Source: CAZJHX01 sp964545715
Lineage (GTDB): Bacteria > Myxococcota_A > UBA9042 > GCA-2863065
NCBI GenBank assembly: GCA_964545715.1
Contig: CAZJHX010000007.1
Location: 62,001 to 126,000 of the forward strand
Reading direction: 5' to 3'
DNA length: 64,000 bases
This document shows positions 55,091-63,881 of the stretch, piece after piece; position 1 is the stretch's first letter; each line of letters starts with the position of its first letter. The notes below the pieces were generated by a model, which was given only the letters and a program-made list of their open reading frames with translations, was not told the origin of the DNA and ran no database searches. The translations under genes and the position numbers were made by a program.

Positions 55091-55884
55091 CGCGTGTTGT
55101 GTCGGTTCTGATCGTGATCGGTCTCGCTGCCTTCGCGCACGGCAAGACGCCAAGGGCCGTCACGCGCGCGATCGAGGCGCTGGCCGAGTGTCGCACCGTT
55201 GACGAGGCGCATTGCCAGTCGATTCCGGTGCGCTTGGCGAACTACAAGCAGGCTTCGGTGAAGCCGCTGGGCAAGGCGTTCGCGGGCTTGAGTCCGGCGG
55301 GGCAGATCCTGGGCGTGATGGCGCTGCAGCGCATCAAACACGACGTCAGCACCCGCCTGCTCGTCAAGTTGGCGCGGAAGTCGAACTACATGGTGCGCAC
55401 CCTGGTGCTGTCGGCGCTTGGCGACCGCTCGGGCCGGGCCGTCGACAAGGCGCTGATCGCCGCGCTGAGCCAGGACAACCCGGCGGTGCGCGCGGCGGCC
55501 GCGGATGCGCTGGGCAAGTCGGAGCGGCGCAGAAACCTGAAGCGAGTGGTGCCGGCGCTCATCAAGGCGGCCGGAGATCGCGAGGTGTCGGTAAAGGTCG
55601 CCGCAATCGGCAGCCTGGGCCTGCTGGGCCATCGCAGCGCGACGCCGGTCGTGGTGAAGGCGCTGGGCTCACGCCACGCCCCGCTCAAGCGAACGGCGTT
55701 GTTCTCGCTCAGGTTCCTGAACGACAAGCGGTCCGTTCCGGACGTGATCGAGGTGCTGCGCGTGGAGGACGGCGTCATCGTAAGGGACGCGGGCACCACG
55801 TTGGAGCGCATCACCGGCATGGCCTTCGGCGTCGACTACGAGCTCTGGAAGGGCTGGTGGGCGGCCCAAGAAGAAGACCGCTAG
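55087..55884 (+). CDS. Secreted HEAT-repeat protein
   Basis: 265 residues from ATG 55087, coupled to trpF by ATGA. A signal peptide (MTRVVSVLIVIGLAAFAHG) precedes repeats of HEAT type: TRLLVKLARKSNYMVRTLVL, AALSQDNPAVRAAAADALGK, GDREVSVKVAAIGSLGLLG, VVKALGSRHAPLKRTALFSL. HEAT arrays form superhelical protein-binding scaffolds. A role in Trp synthesis is unlikely; the coupling is probably transcriptional hitchhiking. No enzyme domain is seen. Confidence 0.8.
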   Translation: MTRVVSVLIVIGLAAFAHGKTPRAVTRAIEALAECRTVDEAHCQSIPVRLANYKQASVKPLGKAFAGLSPAGQILGVMALQRIKHDVSTRLLVKLARKSNYMVRTLVLSALGDRSGRAVDKALIAALSQDNPAVRAAAADALGKSERRRNLKRVVPALIKAAGDREVSVKVAAIGSLGLLGHRSATPVVVKALGSRHAPLKRTALFSLRFLNDKRSVPDVIEVLRVEDGVIVRDAGTTLERITGMAFGVDYELWKGWWAAQEEDR

Positions 55885-55917
55885 CGCCATCATCGAGCAA
55901 AAGTCGTGTAGACTGGT

Positions 55918-55937
55918 CCCTTCCAAAATCTGAAGGG
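55918..55937 (+). promoter_or_regulatory. Hairpin covering the ribosome binding site of the PreA-like gene
   Basis: CCCTTC (55918-55923) pairs with GAAGGG (55932-55937) over an 8-base loop, so the Shine-Dalgarno GAAGGGAG before ATG 55946 is inside a stem. A -10-like TAGACT lies at 55909-55914, which would leave the 5' arm only partly transcribed, so regulation by this hairpin is uncertain. Confidence 0.3.
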
Positions 55938-55945
55938 AGAGAGAC

Positions 55946-57061
55946 ATGGCGGACATCAGCGTCGAGGTCAACGGGATGCACTTTGCCAACCCGTTCGTGA
56001 TCGGGTCGGGCCCTCCCGGGACCAACTACAAGACGATCGCCAAGTCCTTCAAGTGCGGTTGGGGCGGCGTGGTCGCCAAGACCGTGGCGCTGGATACCAC
56101 CGAAGTCATCAACGTGGCGCCCCGATACGGCAAGGCGCGGCTTGAGTCGTTTGACGGCGCGCGCGGCAACCAGAACGTCATCGGCTTTCAGAACATCGAG
56201 CTGATCTCCGACCGCAAGCTGTCGGACTGGATCCCGGACTTCAAGCGCGCCAAGGATGACTATCCCGAGGGGATCCTGATCGCGTCGCTGATGGAGAGCT
56301 ACAACAAGGACCGCTGGCAGGAGCTTGCGGGCCTGTGTGACGAAGCCGGCGTCGACGCGTTCGAGCTGAACTTCTCCTGTCCCCACGGTCACCCCGAAGA
56401 CCAGATGGGCGCTGCTATGGGTCAGAACCCGCCGATCGTGAAAGAGGTCACCAGCTGGGTGGTCGAGGCCACGGACAAGCCGGTCTGGGCCAAGATGACG
56501 CCCAACATCGGCGACATCACGCGTCCCGCGCGCGCGGCTGTGGAGGGTGGGGCGCACGGCGTCTCGGCCATCAACACCATTCTGGCCGTTATCGGAATCA
56601 ATCTGGACACGCTTCGGCCCATGCCGACGGTCGAGGGCTACTCGACGCCGGGCGGCTACAGCTATCACGCGGTTCGCCCCATCGCGCTGCGGATGGTGTC
56701 GGAGATGATGCTGGACAACCCCGACCTGGTCGTCTCGGGCATCGGAGGTGTCGTGTCGGCGGATGACGCCATCGAGTTCATGCTGGTCGGCTCGCGCACC
56801 GTGCAGGTCTGCACGGGCGTCATGCTGCACGGGCATGCGATGGTCTCCAACCTGATCGACGGCCTTCACGCCTTCATGGACGAGAAGGGCTTCAACACGG
56901 TGGATGACTTCATCGGCAAGTCGCTGCCGTACTTCACGACCCACCACGACCTCGTGGAGCGCCAGATCGCGGCCAAGGCCGAGAAAGCCGGCCAGAAGAA
57001 CCGCGACCTGGAGTGGGGCGACAACATCGCCGAGCAGACCGACAACCTCACCACCAAGTAG
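55946..57061 (+). CDS. preA: Dihydropyrimidine dehydrogenase catalytic subunit-like (PreA)
   Basis: 371 residues with an AAGGGAG site. The flavin TIM barrel of the DHODH/PreA type is clear: NPFVIGSGPPGTNY, WGGVVAKTVALDTTEV, LNFSCPHGHPEDQMGAAMGQ, WAKMTPNIGDI, AINTILAV and VSGIGGVVSADDAIEF. Family members reduce uracil/thymine with NAD(P)H, the first step of pyrimidine breakdown. E. coli PreA has a C-terminal domain with two 4Fe-4S clusters; here the protein ends after the barrel with no Cys clusters, so the electron partner must be separate. It is 6 bases upstream of an aminotransferase gene. Confidence 0.87.
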   Translation: MADISVEVNGMHFANPFVIGSGPPGTNYKTIAKSFKCGWGGVVAKTVALDTTEVINVAPRYGKARLESFDGARGNQNVIGFQNIELISDRKLSDWIPDFKRAKDDYPEGILIASLMESYNKDRWQELAGLCDEAGVDAFELNFSCPHGHPEDQMGAAMGQNPPIVKEVTSWVVEATDKPVWAKMTPNIGDITRPARAAVEGGAHGVSAINTILAVIGINLDTLRPMPTVEGYSTPGGYSYHAVRPIALRMVSEMMLDNPDLVVSGIGGVVSADDAIEFMLVGSRTVQVCTGVMLHGHAMVSNLIDGLHAFMDEKGFNTVDDFIGKSLPYFTTHHDLVERQIAAKAEKAGQKNRDLEWGDNIAEQTDNLTTK

Positions 57062-57067
57062 TCAAAC

Positions 57068-58390
57068 ATGGAACGAAACCAGATCGTCGCCACCACGCGG
57101 GAGCACGCGTTCTACAGCTGGAAGGCGCAGAACGCGGTCACGAACCCCATCGTGATGAGCCATGGCAAGGGCAGCTATTTCTGGGACGCCGACGGCAAGC
57201 GCTACATCGACTTCTCCAGCCAGCTGATGAACATGAACATCGGCCACGGTCACCCCAAGGTGATCAAGGCGGTTCAGGATCAGGTCGCGTCGCTGTCGTT
57301 TGCGTATCCGGGGCTGGCCACCGAGATCAAGGCCAAAGCCGCCAAGGCGCTGGCGCGAGTTACGCCGGGTGACTTGAACAAGTGCCTGTTTACGCTGGGC
57401 GGGGCGGAGGCGGTCGAGAACTCGATCAAGATCGCGCGTCAGTACACGGGACGGCACAAGATCGTGACCCGTTATCGCAGCTATCACGGGGCCACGTACG
57501 GCGCTGCGACGGCCGGTGGCGACCCGCGCCGGCTGCCCAACGAGCCCGGGATCAGCGGCATCGTTCGCGTGCACGATCCTTACGCGTATCGCTGCCCGTT
57601 CGGGTACGCGCCCGAGGGCAATCTGCAGGTCTACATCGATCACGTCATTCAGACGATCGAGTTCGAGGGCCCGCAAAACGTGGCCGCCATCATGATGGAG
57701 AGCGTCACCGGCTCCAGCGGGCTCATCATCCCGCCGGACGGCTACTGGCAGGCGCTACGCGAGTACGCCGACAAGCACGGCATTCTGCTGATCGCGGACG
57801 AGGTCATGAGCGGCTTCGGGCGCACGGGCAAGATGTTCGCCATCGAGCATTACGGCGTCACGCCCGACATCATCACCATGGCCAAGGGCCTGACCTGCGG
57901 ATACGTGCCGCTGGGCGCGGTCGTCGTGCGCCAGCACATCGCAGACCACTTCGACAGCCATCCGCTGGTCTGCGGGCTGACCTACAGCGGTCACCCGGTC
58001 GGCTGTGCGGCTGCGGTCGCGTGCATCGACGTCTATGAGGAAGAGGGCCTGGTCCAGAACGCCGCCACCATGGGCGAGAAGATGGCGGGCCACCTGGCAG
58101 AAATGAAAGAGAAGCACCCCTGCGTGGGCGACGTGCGCAACATCGGGCTCTTCGGCGTTATCGAGTGCGTGAAAGACCGCGAGACGCGCGAGCCGCTGGC
58201 CGCGTGGAACAGCGCCCCGGGCGGCCCGATGGCTGAGGTAGCCAAGTCGCTGCGGGAGTCCGGTCTGCACACCTTTGTGCGCTGGAATTGGGTCTTCACG
58301 GTGCCCCCGCTGTGCATCACGGAGTCCGAGCTGAAAGAGGGCTTCGACATCATCGACAAGGCGCTCGAGTTCGGCGACCGTGGCCTCTAG
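57068..58390 (+). CDS. Class III (PLP-dependent) aminotransferase
   Basis: 440 residues. PLP features: TLGGAEAVENSIKIARQYTG (phosphate-binding), HGATYGAATAGG, LLIADEVMSGFGRTG with the ring-N Asp, and MAKGLTCGYVPLGAVV with the Schiff-base Lys. The overall pattern, with FSSQLMNMNIGHGHPKV and AYRCPFGYAPEG, resembles omega-amino acid/pyruvate transaminases, including those for beta-alanine or taurine. Beta-alanine, a product of uracil breakdown, would fit the PreA-like neighbour. Substrate is not proven. Confidence 0.88.
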   Translation: MERNQIVATTREHAFYSWKAQNAVTNPIVMSHGKGSYFWDADGKRYIDFSSQLMNMNIGHGHPKVIKAVQDQVASLSFAYPGLATEIKAKAAKALARVTPGDLNKCLFTLGGAEAVENSIKIARQYTGRHKIVTRYRSYHGATYGAATAGGDPRRLPNEPGISGIVRVHDPYAYRCPFGYAPEGNLQVYIDHVIQTIEFEGPQNVAAIMMESVTGSSGLIIPPDGYWQALREYADKHGILLIADEVMSGFGRTGKMFAIEHYGVTPDIITMAKGLTCGYVPLGAVVVRQHIADHFDSHPLVCGLTYSGHPVGCAAAVACIDVYEEEGLVQNAATMGEKMAGHLAEMKEKHPCVGDVRNIGLFGVIECVKDRETREPLAAWNSAPGGPMAEVAKSLRESGLHTFVRWNWVFTVPPLCITESELKEGFDIIDKALEFGDRGL

Positions 58391-58400
58391 CAGCGATCTG

Positions 58401-59696
58401 CTAGGCCAGGACGGCGACCAGCAGGCGGAACAGGTCCTCCCACAAGTGGATGTAGTCAAAGGCGCCAAGTCCCAGGACCTCTCTGCGCCGCTTTCCACTG
58501 ACATCCTCCAGTGAAAACACGATGACCGGCACGCGATGGTCTTGCTGCCGGATGCCGGACAGCAGCTCGACGATGACCGGCGGCTGCGGGTAGCGCACGC
58601 CGTAGTGGCTGATCACCAGGTCCCAGTCGGCGGTCTTCAGCTGCTCGGCCGCCTCCGCCGGGGTCTTGACCTGTAGGACGGTGCAGGCCCCCTTCTGTCC
58701 CTTCACGGCGGACATCAGCACTTCGTATCCCAGGCTGTTGTTGGATGGGTGCGCGTCCACCCACAACAGGCGCTTGTCGGCCAGCGCATCGCCCAGCCGA
58801 GCCACCGTGGAGGTGCGGCCATGAATCTGCTCCAGCAGGTCGTCAAAGCCGCTGTAATCGTCCCCGTAGGAGGGGTAGGAGAGGACCTCCATTCCTTCAT
58901 GCTTTCTGAAATATTTCCGCTGGGTTGCGCCCACGTCGTTCATGATCGCGTAGGCCATCGGGCGCCTCGCGTGATGCGGTTTGGGGTCCAGCATGGCCAG
59001 CACCTCGGACCGCAGCTCGTTCATGTAGGCGTCCGTGAAGGACACGCCCAGGTACAGCACGGTCCGCGACGCCAGGATCGCGCGCAGGAAGGTGGCGTAG
59101 TTCGCCGCGCCGTACACCCGTCGCCGGTAGTCTGCGCGCGCCAGCACCGGGCTGTTCTTCGCCAGATCATCGACATCGCCGTGCAGCTTGATGACGTACT
59201 CGGGGTTGGGCGCGCTCTTCCACGCCGACCGCGACCACCAGCGCCGCTGTGGCCGAAGCAGGTCTCGATAGACCTCGGGCTGAGGCGCCCGCCCCTCGAT
59301 AAAGCGGTCCAGATTTGTGGTCAGGACGCCGGCAAACGGAATCTCGGCCAGCAGCTGTTGACGGCGCAGCATGCGTCGACGCTCTTTGGCCGTCGGCTTG
59401 CCTGTCAGGATATTGCTGACCGCACGGTCGAAGCCGTCGCCCAGCGCATCGCGCAGCAGCTGGCCGACCATCTCGAACTCCAGCGGCGTCTTGGCCCGCT
59501 CCACCAGCATCTGGATCTCGGTGCGCGACTTTTTGGCCGGGACCCCGTCCGCCAGCGTCTTGAGCAGGCCCTGCCATCCCGGCACGGCCACGGCTGAGAA
59601 GCCGGCGCCCACAAACGCGACGCAGTGCCCTTGCACGATATCCTCGATGAGGCGGTGCGGAATCTCCGGAAGCGCTGTCTTGCTCGTACGGCTCAT
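58401..59696 (-). CDS. SIR2-like protein fused to a degenerate receiver-like domain
   Basis: 431 residues from ATG 59696, which overlaps the stop of the upstream HAD gene (ATGA). Residues 14-300 are a SIR2-like domain: AFVGAGFSAVAVPG (30-34 GAGFS), TTNLDRF with Asn128 and LHGD with His172, equivalent to the sirtuin Asn and His. This subtype is typical of bacterial SIR2 effectors that degrade NAD, often in phage defence. Residues 308-431 look like a receiver domain (RLLWVDAHPSNN, DWDLVISHYGVRYP, VPVIVFSLED), but the phospho-acceptor Asp of beta-3 is replaced by His in ISHYG. A signal-gated NADase or deacylase is inferred. Convergent with the aminotransferase. Confidence 0.8.
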   Translation of the reverse strand: MSRTSKTALPEIPHRLIEDIVQGHCVAFVGAGFSAVAVPGWQGLLKTLADGVPAKKSRTEIQMLVERAKTPLEFEMVGQLLRDALGDGFDRAVSNILTGKPTAKERRRMLRRQQLLAEIPFAGVLTTNLDRFIEGRAPQPEVYRDLLRPQRRWWSRSAWKSAPNPEYVIKLHGDVDDLAKNSPVLARADYRRRVYGAANYATFLRAILASRTVLYLGVSFTDAYMNELRSEVLAMLDPKPHHARRPMAYAIMNDVGATQRKYFRKHEGMEVLSYPSYGDDYSGFDDLLEQIHGRTSTVARLGDALADKRLLWVDAHPSNNSLGYEVLMSAVKGQKGACTVLQVKTPAEAAEQLKTADWDLVISHYGVRYPQPPVIVELLSGIRQQDHRVPVIVFSLEDVSGKRRREVLGLGAFDYIHLWEDLFRLLVAVLA

Positions 59697-60271
59697 ACCG
59701 GCCACCACGGCGTATACCAGGGTCGGACATCCACGCCCGTCATACCCGCGGCCGCCGCCGCCTCCAGCCCTTTGTTCGAGTCCTCATAAACGACGCACTG
59801 CGCGGGCTCGACCGCCATCAGCCGCGCCGCCAGCAAGAAGATGTCGGGCGCCGGCTTGCCGTTCACGGTGTCCTCGGCGCCCAGCACCGGGTCGAACCAG
59901 TCGCGCATCTCCAGCTGCTCCAGCGTCGCGTGGACGGCAGCTCGCAAGCTGCCCGATGCCACCGCCATAGGCACTCTGCCGCGCTGCTTGATCGCGATGG
60001 CTGCCACGGGTCCTACCGGCCCGACGTCCGTGATGCGCTCCATGAACAAGGCCTCGCGCTCTTCGCACACCGCGTTGACGTCCAGCGAGACCCCGGCCTC
60101 CTCGGCCAGCTGTTCCACGATCCGTCGGGTCGGGACGCCGGCCATCGAGAAGAACCGCTCTTTTGGGAAATGCAGGCCATACCGCCGAGCGATGGCCGAC
60201 CACGCCACAAAATGCGCGCCCATGGTGTCGGCCAGGGTCCCGTCGCAGTCGAAGATGATGGCGCCATGCAT
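59693..60271 (-). CDS. HAD-superfamily hydrolase (beta-phosphoglucomutase-like)
   Basis: 192 residues. Motif I FDCDGTLADT (Asp8 nucleophile, Asp10), motif II VASGS, motif III Lys in GKPAPD, and motif IV VYEDSNKGLEAA are complete. A small helical cap follows motif I (AHFVAWSAIARRYGLHFP). The family dephosphorylates or isomerises sugar phosphates. The stop is coupled to the SIR2-like gene (ATGA), making a two-gene unit; the substrate is unknown. Confidence 0.92.
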   Translation of the reverse strand: MHGAIIFDCDGTLADTMGAHFVAWSAIARRYGLHFPKERFFSMAGVPTRRIVEQLAEEAGVSLDVNAVCEEREALFMERITDVGPVGPVAAIAIKQRGRVPMAVASGSLRAAVHATLEQLEMRDWFDPVLGAEDTVNGKPAPDIFLLAARLMAVEPAQCVVYEDSNKGLEAAAAAGMTGVDVRPWYTPWWPV

Positions 60272-60280
60272 CCGCTGAGA

Positions 60281-60505
60281 CTAACGCGTTTTGGACGGCC
60301 TCCGCAGTCCCCGGCTGACCGTGACCGGGCCCAGCACAAAGACGCCCGTCGCCAGGGCGTCGGCGACCGCTGCGCTGCGGGCCGGCACCGTCACGCTCTG
60401 GCAGCGCTCGGCCGGGTAGCGGGGAAGTGGGTCCCCGAGCGCAACTCTGACGAGTGAGCGCCGTCGCGCCCGCAGGAACTTTTCTGGGTCGACACGGCCG
60501 CAGAC
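60281..60505 (-). pseudogene. Remnant of an ApbE-type FAD:protein FMN transferase (C-terminal fragment)
   Basis: A frame of 75 codons, open between TAG at 60508-60506 and TAG at 60283-60281, has no plausible start. It reads ...RVALGDPLPRYPAERCQSVTV, then PARSAAVADALATGVFVLGP. The DP...YPA and SVTV...AADALAT-FVLG pattern is the C-terminal end of ApbE (which attaches FMN to RnfG/NqrC-type subunits). The N-terminal two thirds, with flavin-binding motifs, are absent. The remnant lies between the HAD gene and divergent mepA; the upstream mepA start replaces it. Confidence 0.75.
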
Positions 60506-60521
60506 CTATAGACTCGGGCCC

Positions 60522-61703
60522 GTGACAGGTCTGCGACCCGCCCGAACTGTGCTCCTGCTTGCCTGCGCGCTGGTGATCAGCGCCGGGTGCAAGAAGAAGG
60601 AGCCGCCGCCCGCGCCGGAGCCGTTCAGCACCGACGCGCTCGTGCATCGGCGGCTGCCTGTCCAGTCGCAGCGCTTGCCGCGGCTCGGTCTGTCGCATTT
60701 TTACGGCGCCGCCAAAGCGCTCGTGGCGGACGCCGTGCCCATCCCGTCTTCGGCTCGGGCCAGCCAGGATGATCCGGAGCTGACCGACGACTACTACGGT
60801 GGTGAGGCCGAGCATGACGGCGGCGAGGTCGTCGCGCCGCCCCCGCGTCCCGCCGCCGGCAAGCTGCCCGGGGATCGCTCGTTCTCTATCGGTCCGCCCA
60901 ACGGCGGCTGGCTCATCAACGGCAAGGCGCTGCCGCTGGACGGTCACTACCATCGGGTGCTGCCCGGCACCCAGAAGCGCGGCTGGTATTGGGGCAGCGA
61001 CGACCTGGTCCGCCTGATTCAGCAGGCGGCCGCCGAGGTTGCGCGCGTCAAGCCCGGGGCCGTGCTGCGCGTGGGCAACCTCAGCCGAAAAGAGGGCGGC
61101 AAGATCACGCCAAGCGTCTCTCATCAGAGCGGTCGCGACGCCGACATCGGGCTCTACGCGACCGACCTGGACGGCAACGCGGTCGACCCGCCCGGCTTCC
61201 CGCGCTTTCGGGACAGCAAAGTGGACACGACCGGCCGATATTTGTTTGACGTGGCTCGCAACTGGGCTTTTGTGGCTGCGCTGCTCAGCGACGAGCGCGC
61301 CAGCATCCAGTGGGTCTTCCTGGACACCCCGCTCAAGTACCTGCTGCTGGACCACGCCGCGCGCATGCAGGTCGACCCCAAGCTGATGCGGCGCGCCGAG
61401 AAGGTCATCGTGCGCCCACGCGACTCCAGCCCGCACGCCAACCACTTTCACATCCGGATCTTCTGCTCGACCGGGGACACCGAGTTCGGCTGCCGAGACT
61501 ACGGTCCGCAGTGGAAGTGGGTGCAGGACAGCCGAAAGCTCGAGGAGCAGGTCATCACCGACAAGGTCGACCGCATCATGCGCGGCGAGGAGCCGCTGAA
61601 CCTCGATCGCGAGGCTGTCAGCGCCCCCGACCTCCCCACGGCGGCTCCGACGAGCCCTGACCAGCTGCGCGACCCTCCAACAGACGTTCAGATCCGCCTC
61701 TAA
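60522..61703 (+). CDS. mepA: Penicillin-insensitive murein endopeptidase (MepA-like) lipoprotein
   Basis: 393 residues from GTG 60522. The leader MTGLRPARTVLLLACALVISAGC ends in a lipobox. After a Pro-rich linker, the M74 domain has the zinc ligands in SHQSGRDADIGLY (His and Asp) and PHANHFHIRI (His and His). It hydrolyses D-Ala-DAP cross-links in peptidoglycan. Normal MepA is about 275 residues; the extra 100 at the N-terminus is low complexity. The start replaces the lost apbE gene region. Confidence 0.9.
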   Translation: MTGLRPARTVLLLACALVISAGCKKKEPPPAPEPFSTDALVHRRLPVQSQRLPRLGLSHFYGAAKALVADAVPIPSSARASQDDPELTDDYYGGEAEHDGGEVVAPPPRPAAGKLPGDRSFSIGPPNGGWLINGKALPLDGHYHRVLPGTQKRGWYWGSDDLVRLIQQAAAEVARVKPGAVLRVGNLSRKEGGKITPSVSHQSGRDADIGLYATDLDGNAVDPPGFPRFRDSKVDTTGRYLFDVARNWAFVAALLSDERASIQWVFLDTPLKYLLLDHAARMQVDPKLMRRAEKVIVRPRDSSPHANHFHIRIFCSTGDTEFGCRDYGPQWKWVQDSRKLEEQVITDKVDRIMRGEEPLNLDREAVSAPDLPTAAPTSPDQLRDPPTDVQIRL

Positions 61704-61743
61704 AAGCATGCGGGGGCTGTAGCGGCCGCGTTCGCTTTGAACT

Positions 61744-62709
61744 ATGGTGCTCCGAATGGTCGCAGACATAACAGTTGTCGCCATCGGTGGGCACTCCCTG
61801 CTGGACCCGGCACTACCGCCGTCCGTCGATAACCAATTCGCGGTGACGGCGCGGGCGATGTCGCCGGTGGTGGACCTGATCGCGCGCGGCGAGCGCATCG
61901 TGTTGACGCACGGCAACGGCCCACAGGTTGGCTTTATGCAGCTGCGGTCAGAGCTGACCAAAGGTGTTGTGCACCGGGTGCCCCTCGACTCGCTGGTCGC
62001 GGACACACAAGGCGCGCTGGGCTACATGATTCAGCGGGCGCTGCGAGAGGAGCTGCGCACGCGCGGGCTGGAGGGCAAGGTCGCTACCATCGTGACCGAG
62101 GTCGAGGTCGACCCCGAAGACCATGAGTTCGAGGACCCGACCAAGCCCATCGGCCGCTTTTACACGCAGGCCGAGGCCGAGCAGCTGGGCAAAGAGCATG
62201 GGTGGAACATTCGCGAGGGCAAGCGCGGCTGGCGGCGCGTGGTTCCGTCGCCGAACCCCAAGCGGATCGTGCAGCTCGAGACCATCCAACACCTGGCGGA
62301 CGACGGCTGGACCGTCGTGTGCTGTGGCGGCGGCGGGATCCCGATCGTGCGTGACGAGGACGGCCACATCACCGGGCTGGAGGCGGTCATCGATAAGGAC
62401 CGCGTCAGCGCACGGCTGGCGCTTCGCCTGGATGCATCGCGCCTCGTGATCACCACCGGGGCGGACGCTGTGTACGAAGACTGGGGCACCGAACACGAGA
62501 AGCGGCATCCCAGGCTGACGGTGGAAGAGGTGCGAGCCCTGGCCCGCCGCGACCAGTTTCCGCCGGGCAGCATGCGGCCCAAGATGGAGGCGTCGATCTT
62601 CTATCTGAACCGGCGCCCGGGCGGCCAGGCCATCATCTGCTCGCCCCCGAACCTGGTCGAGGCCGTGGACGGGACGTCGGGCACAACCATCATCAAGGAG
62701 GAGTCATGA
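61744..62709 (+). CDS. arcC: Carbamate kinase
   Basis: 321 residues; ATG at 61744 or 61756, with no strong ribosome binding site. The amino-acid-kinase motifs VAIGGHSLLDP, LTHGNGPQVGFMQLRSEL, VCCGGGGIPIV and DKDRVSARLALRL are typical of carbamate kinase. It makes ATP from carbamoyl phosphate and ADP, giving ammonia and CO2. It is directly coupled to the YgeW-type carbamoyltransferase (ATGA overlap), which would supply carbamoyl phosphate. Confidence 0.93.
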   Translation: MVLRMVADITVVAIGGHSLLDPALPPSVDNQFAVTARAMSPVVDLIARGERIVLTHGNGPQVGFMQLRSELTKGVVHRVPLDSLVADTQGALGYMIQRALREELRTRGLEGKVATIVTEVEVDPEDHEFEDPTKPIGRFYTQAEAEQLGKEHGWNIREGKRGWRRVVPSPNPKRIVQLETIQHLADDGWTVVCCGGGGIPIVRDEDGHITGLEAVIDKDRVSARLALRLDASRLVITTGADAVYEDWGTEHEKRHPRLTVEEVRALARRDQFPPGSMRPKMEASIFYLNRRPGGQAIICSPPNLVEAVDGTSGTTIIKEES

Positions 62710-63851
62710 CGATTGTCCAAGACCGCCTGGCGGCGCTGAACCCCCAGGCTGTCGCAGCCCTGCGCGGCGAGAGCGTGATGCTGACCCAGGACTGGACCAC
62801 CCCGGCGCTGGACGCGCTGTGCGACGTGGCGCGGGCGCTCGCGGCCCTGGACAACGCCGGGATCAAGACGCCGCTGTGTCCGGCTGAGCTGGCGTACGCC
62901 GTCTTCTTCGACAACTCCACGCGCACCAAGTCGGCCTGGGCCGGCGCGGCGGCGCGGCTTGGGATGAGCCCAGTCATCGTGGACGGGTCCTCCACGCAGG
63001 TGGCTCACGGCGAGACGGCCGCGGAGACCGGCGCCATGCTCGGCATGAACTCCCACGCGATGGGCATCCGGCACGATCTGATCCTGGGCGAGGGCAACCT
63101 CTTCATCCGCGACATCAAGCGGGGCATCGACGAGTACCTGGCGGCGACCGGAAACGAGCGCACGGTGCCTATCGTCAACCTGCAATGCGACGTGGATCAC
63201 CCGACCCAGGCGCTGGCGGATCTTCTGTGGCTGCGCGAAAACTACCCCGACGGGCTGGCGGGTAAGCGCATCGCGGTCAGCTGGGCCTACTCACCCAGCT
63301 ACGCTAAGCCTCTGTCGGTGCCGCAGGGCCTGATCACGCTGCTGACGCGCTATGGCGCAAACGTGACGCTGGCGCACCCCGAGGGCTATCGGCTGATCGA
63401 CGACTGTGTCAGCGCGGCGCACGCCAACTCGGCGGCATCCGGCGGGTCTTTTCGGGTCACGGGCGCGATGGACGACGCGTTCAGAGACGCCGATGTGGTC
63501 TACCCCAAGAGCTGGGGCCCGTACGATCTGATGCTGGAGAAGGTGGCGGCCAACCGGGCGGGCGACAAGTCCGAGCTGGCGCGCATCGAGGGCCGCTGCC
63601 TGGAGCGCAACGCCGCGTTCACGGACTGGATCTGCGACGAGCGGCGTATGGCGCTGACGGCGGGAGGGGACGCGCTGTACATGCACTGTCTGCCCGCTGA
63701 CATCGGCGACGAGGTCAGCGAGGGCGTCATGGCCAAGCACACGGTCAACGTGGCGCGCGAGGCCAACTGGAAAGTTTACGTGATCATGGCGATGCTCGCT
63801 GCCAACAAGGTCGACGATCTTGTCGGCAAGCTGCGCGGGCTCGCTGGTTAG
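62706..63851 (+). CDS. ygeW: YgeW-type knotted carbamoyltransferase
   Basis: 381 residues from ATG 62706 with an AAGGAGGAG site 2 bases upstream. The carbamoyl-phosphate motif FFDNSTRTKSAW and HPTQALADLLWL and HCLPAD (C-terminal) identify an Asp/Orn carbamoyltransferase relative. The extended MLGMNSHAMGIRHDLILGEGNLF segment and length of 381-396 are those of the YgeW group, found in nucleobase-degrading clusters with carbamate kinase and YgeY. The preferred amino substrate is unknown. Confidence 0.9.
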   Translation: MTIVQDRLAALNPQAVAALRGESVMLTQDWTTPALDALCDVARALAALDNAGIKTPLCPAELAYAVFFDNSTRTKSAWAGAAARLGMSPVIVDGSSTQVAHGETAAETGAMLGMNSHAMGIRHDLILGEGNLFIRDIKRGIDEYLAATGNERTVPIVNLQCDVDHPTQALADLLWLRENYPDGLAGKRIAVSWAYSPSYAKPLSVPQGLITLLTRYGANVTLAHPEGYRLIDDCVSAAHANSAASGGSFRVTGAMDDAFRDADVVYPKSWGPYDLMLEKVAANRAGDKSELARIEGRCLERNAAFTDWICDERRMALTAGGDALYMHCLPADIGDEVSEGVMAKHTVNVAREANWKVYVIMAMLAANKVDDLVGKLRGLAG

Positions 63852-63881
63852 TCAGAAGAAAAGGGCAAGAGAGAAAGCACG

